Assembly (NCBI GenBank): GCA_001513395.1
Contig: LFTP01000120.1
Coordinates: 1-5,183 of the forward strand
Source: Clostridia bacterium DTU080
Lineage (GTDB): Bacteria; Bacillota; Limnochordia; DTU080
Direction: 5' to 3'
Length of the DNA: 5,183 bases
This document shows, in pieces, positions 5,168 through 5,183 of this stretch. A program made the position numbers and the translations under genes. Under the pieces are notes generated by a model. The model had not been told where the DNA came from and did no database searches. It worked only from the letters and a program-made list of their open reading frames with translations. The number at the start of each line of letters is the position of its first letter. Within the stretch, counting starts at the first letter, position 1.

Positions 5168-5183
5168 CTGTCTCTTATACACA
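5168..5183. other. Nextera/Tn5 mosaic-end adapter remnant (artefact)
   Basis: The window ends in CTGTCTCTTATACACA, which matches the first 16 bases of the Tn5 mosaic-end adapter read-through used in tagmentation libraries. Its position at the very edge indicates untrimmed adapter at a contig end. The kinase frame happens to stay open through it, but those last codons are not genomic. Confidence 0.95.

Noticed and set aside
1..5183. CRISPR arrays, tRNA/rRNA genes, insertion sequences, phage or toxin-antitoxin genes
   Set aside because: No regularly spaced repeats, cloverleaf, transposase motifs or terminal repeats were seen. The only transposon-related sequence is the adapter at the right edge, which is a library artefact.

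Overview
This window reads as a chromosomal fragment from a diderm, moderately GC-rich bacterium, probably from a poorly characterised or metagenome-derived lineage. The diderm inference rests on a small secreted protein that resembles outer-membrane beta-barrels and on a heptose-kinase-like sugar kinase. The protein types recall Planctomycetes/Lentisphaerae/Armatimonadota-like or deltaproteobacterial genomes, but no marker here fixes the phylum. The last 16 bases match the Nextera (Tn5) mosaic-end adapter, so the right edge is a contig end carrying untrimmed adapter, not genomic sequence.

Layout, left to right. (1) 1-597, plus: the 3' part of an ABC-F ATPase gene, cut by the window start. 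(2) 602-1816, minus: a divergent uroporphyrinogen-decarboxylase-superfamily protein, converging on the ABC-F gene with only 4 bp between stops. Its best start is a rare CTG behind a very strong Shine-Dalgarno (SD) sequence. (3) 1898-1919, minus: a textbook intrinsic terminator closing gene 4. (4) 1942-2547, minus: a small exported, probably beta-rich surface or outer-membrane protein. (5) 2548-2738: a divergent regulatory region with a sigma70-like promoter facing right, a perfect 14-bp palindrome over its -35 box, and a second inverted repeat over a possible leftward -10. (6) 2739-5167, plus: a tightly spaced three-gene operon encoding a HAD phosphatase-like protein, a conserved protein of unknown function with a deoxyhypusine-synthase-like flavour, and the N-terminal two thirds or so of a PfkB/ribokinase-family sugar kinase related to the HldE (RfaE) kinase domain.

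The most interesting part is the rightward operon. A sugar kinase and a HAD phosphatase in one transcript suggest synthesis of a phosphorylated, possibly heptose-like, sugar precursor for a surface glycan, with the middle protein as an unassigned partner. The adjacent exported protein would fit an envelope theme, but that link is inference.

Start codons were reassigned from SD positions. The starts at 2739, 3596, 2547 and 1816 each have a strong purine-rich SD 6-8 bp upstream and none is ATG. The kinase start is GTG or TTG.
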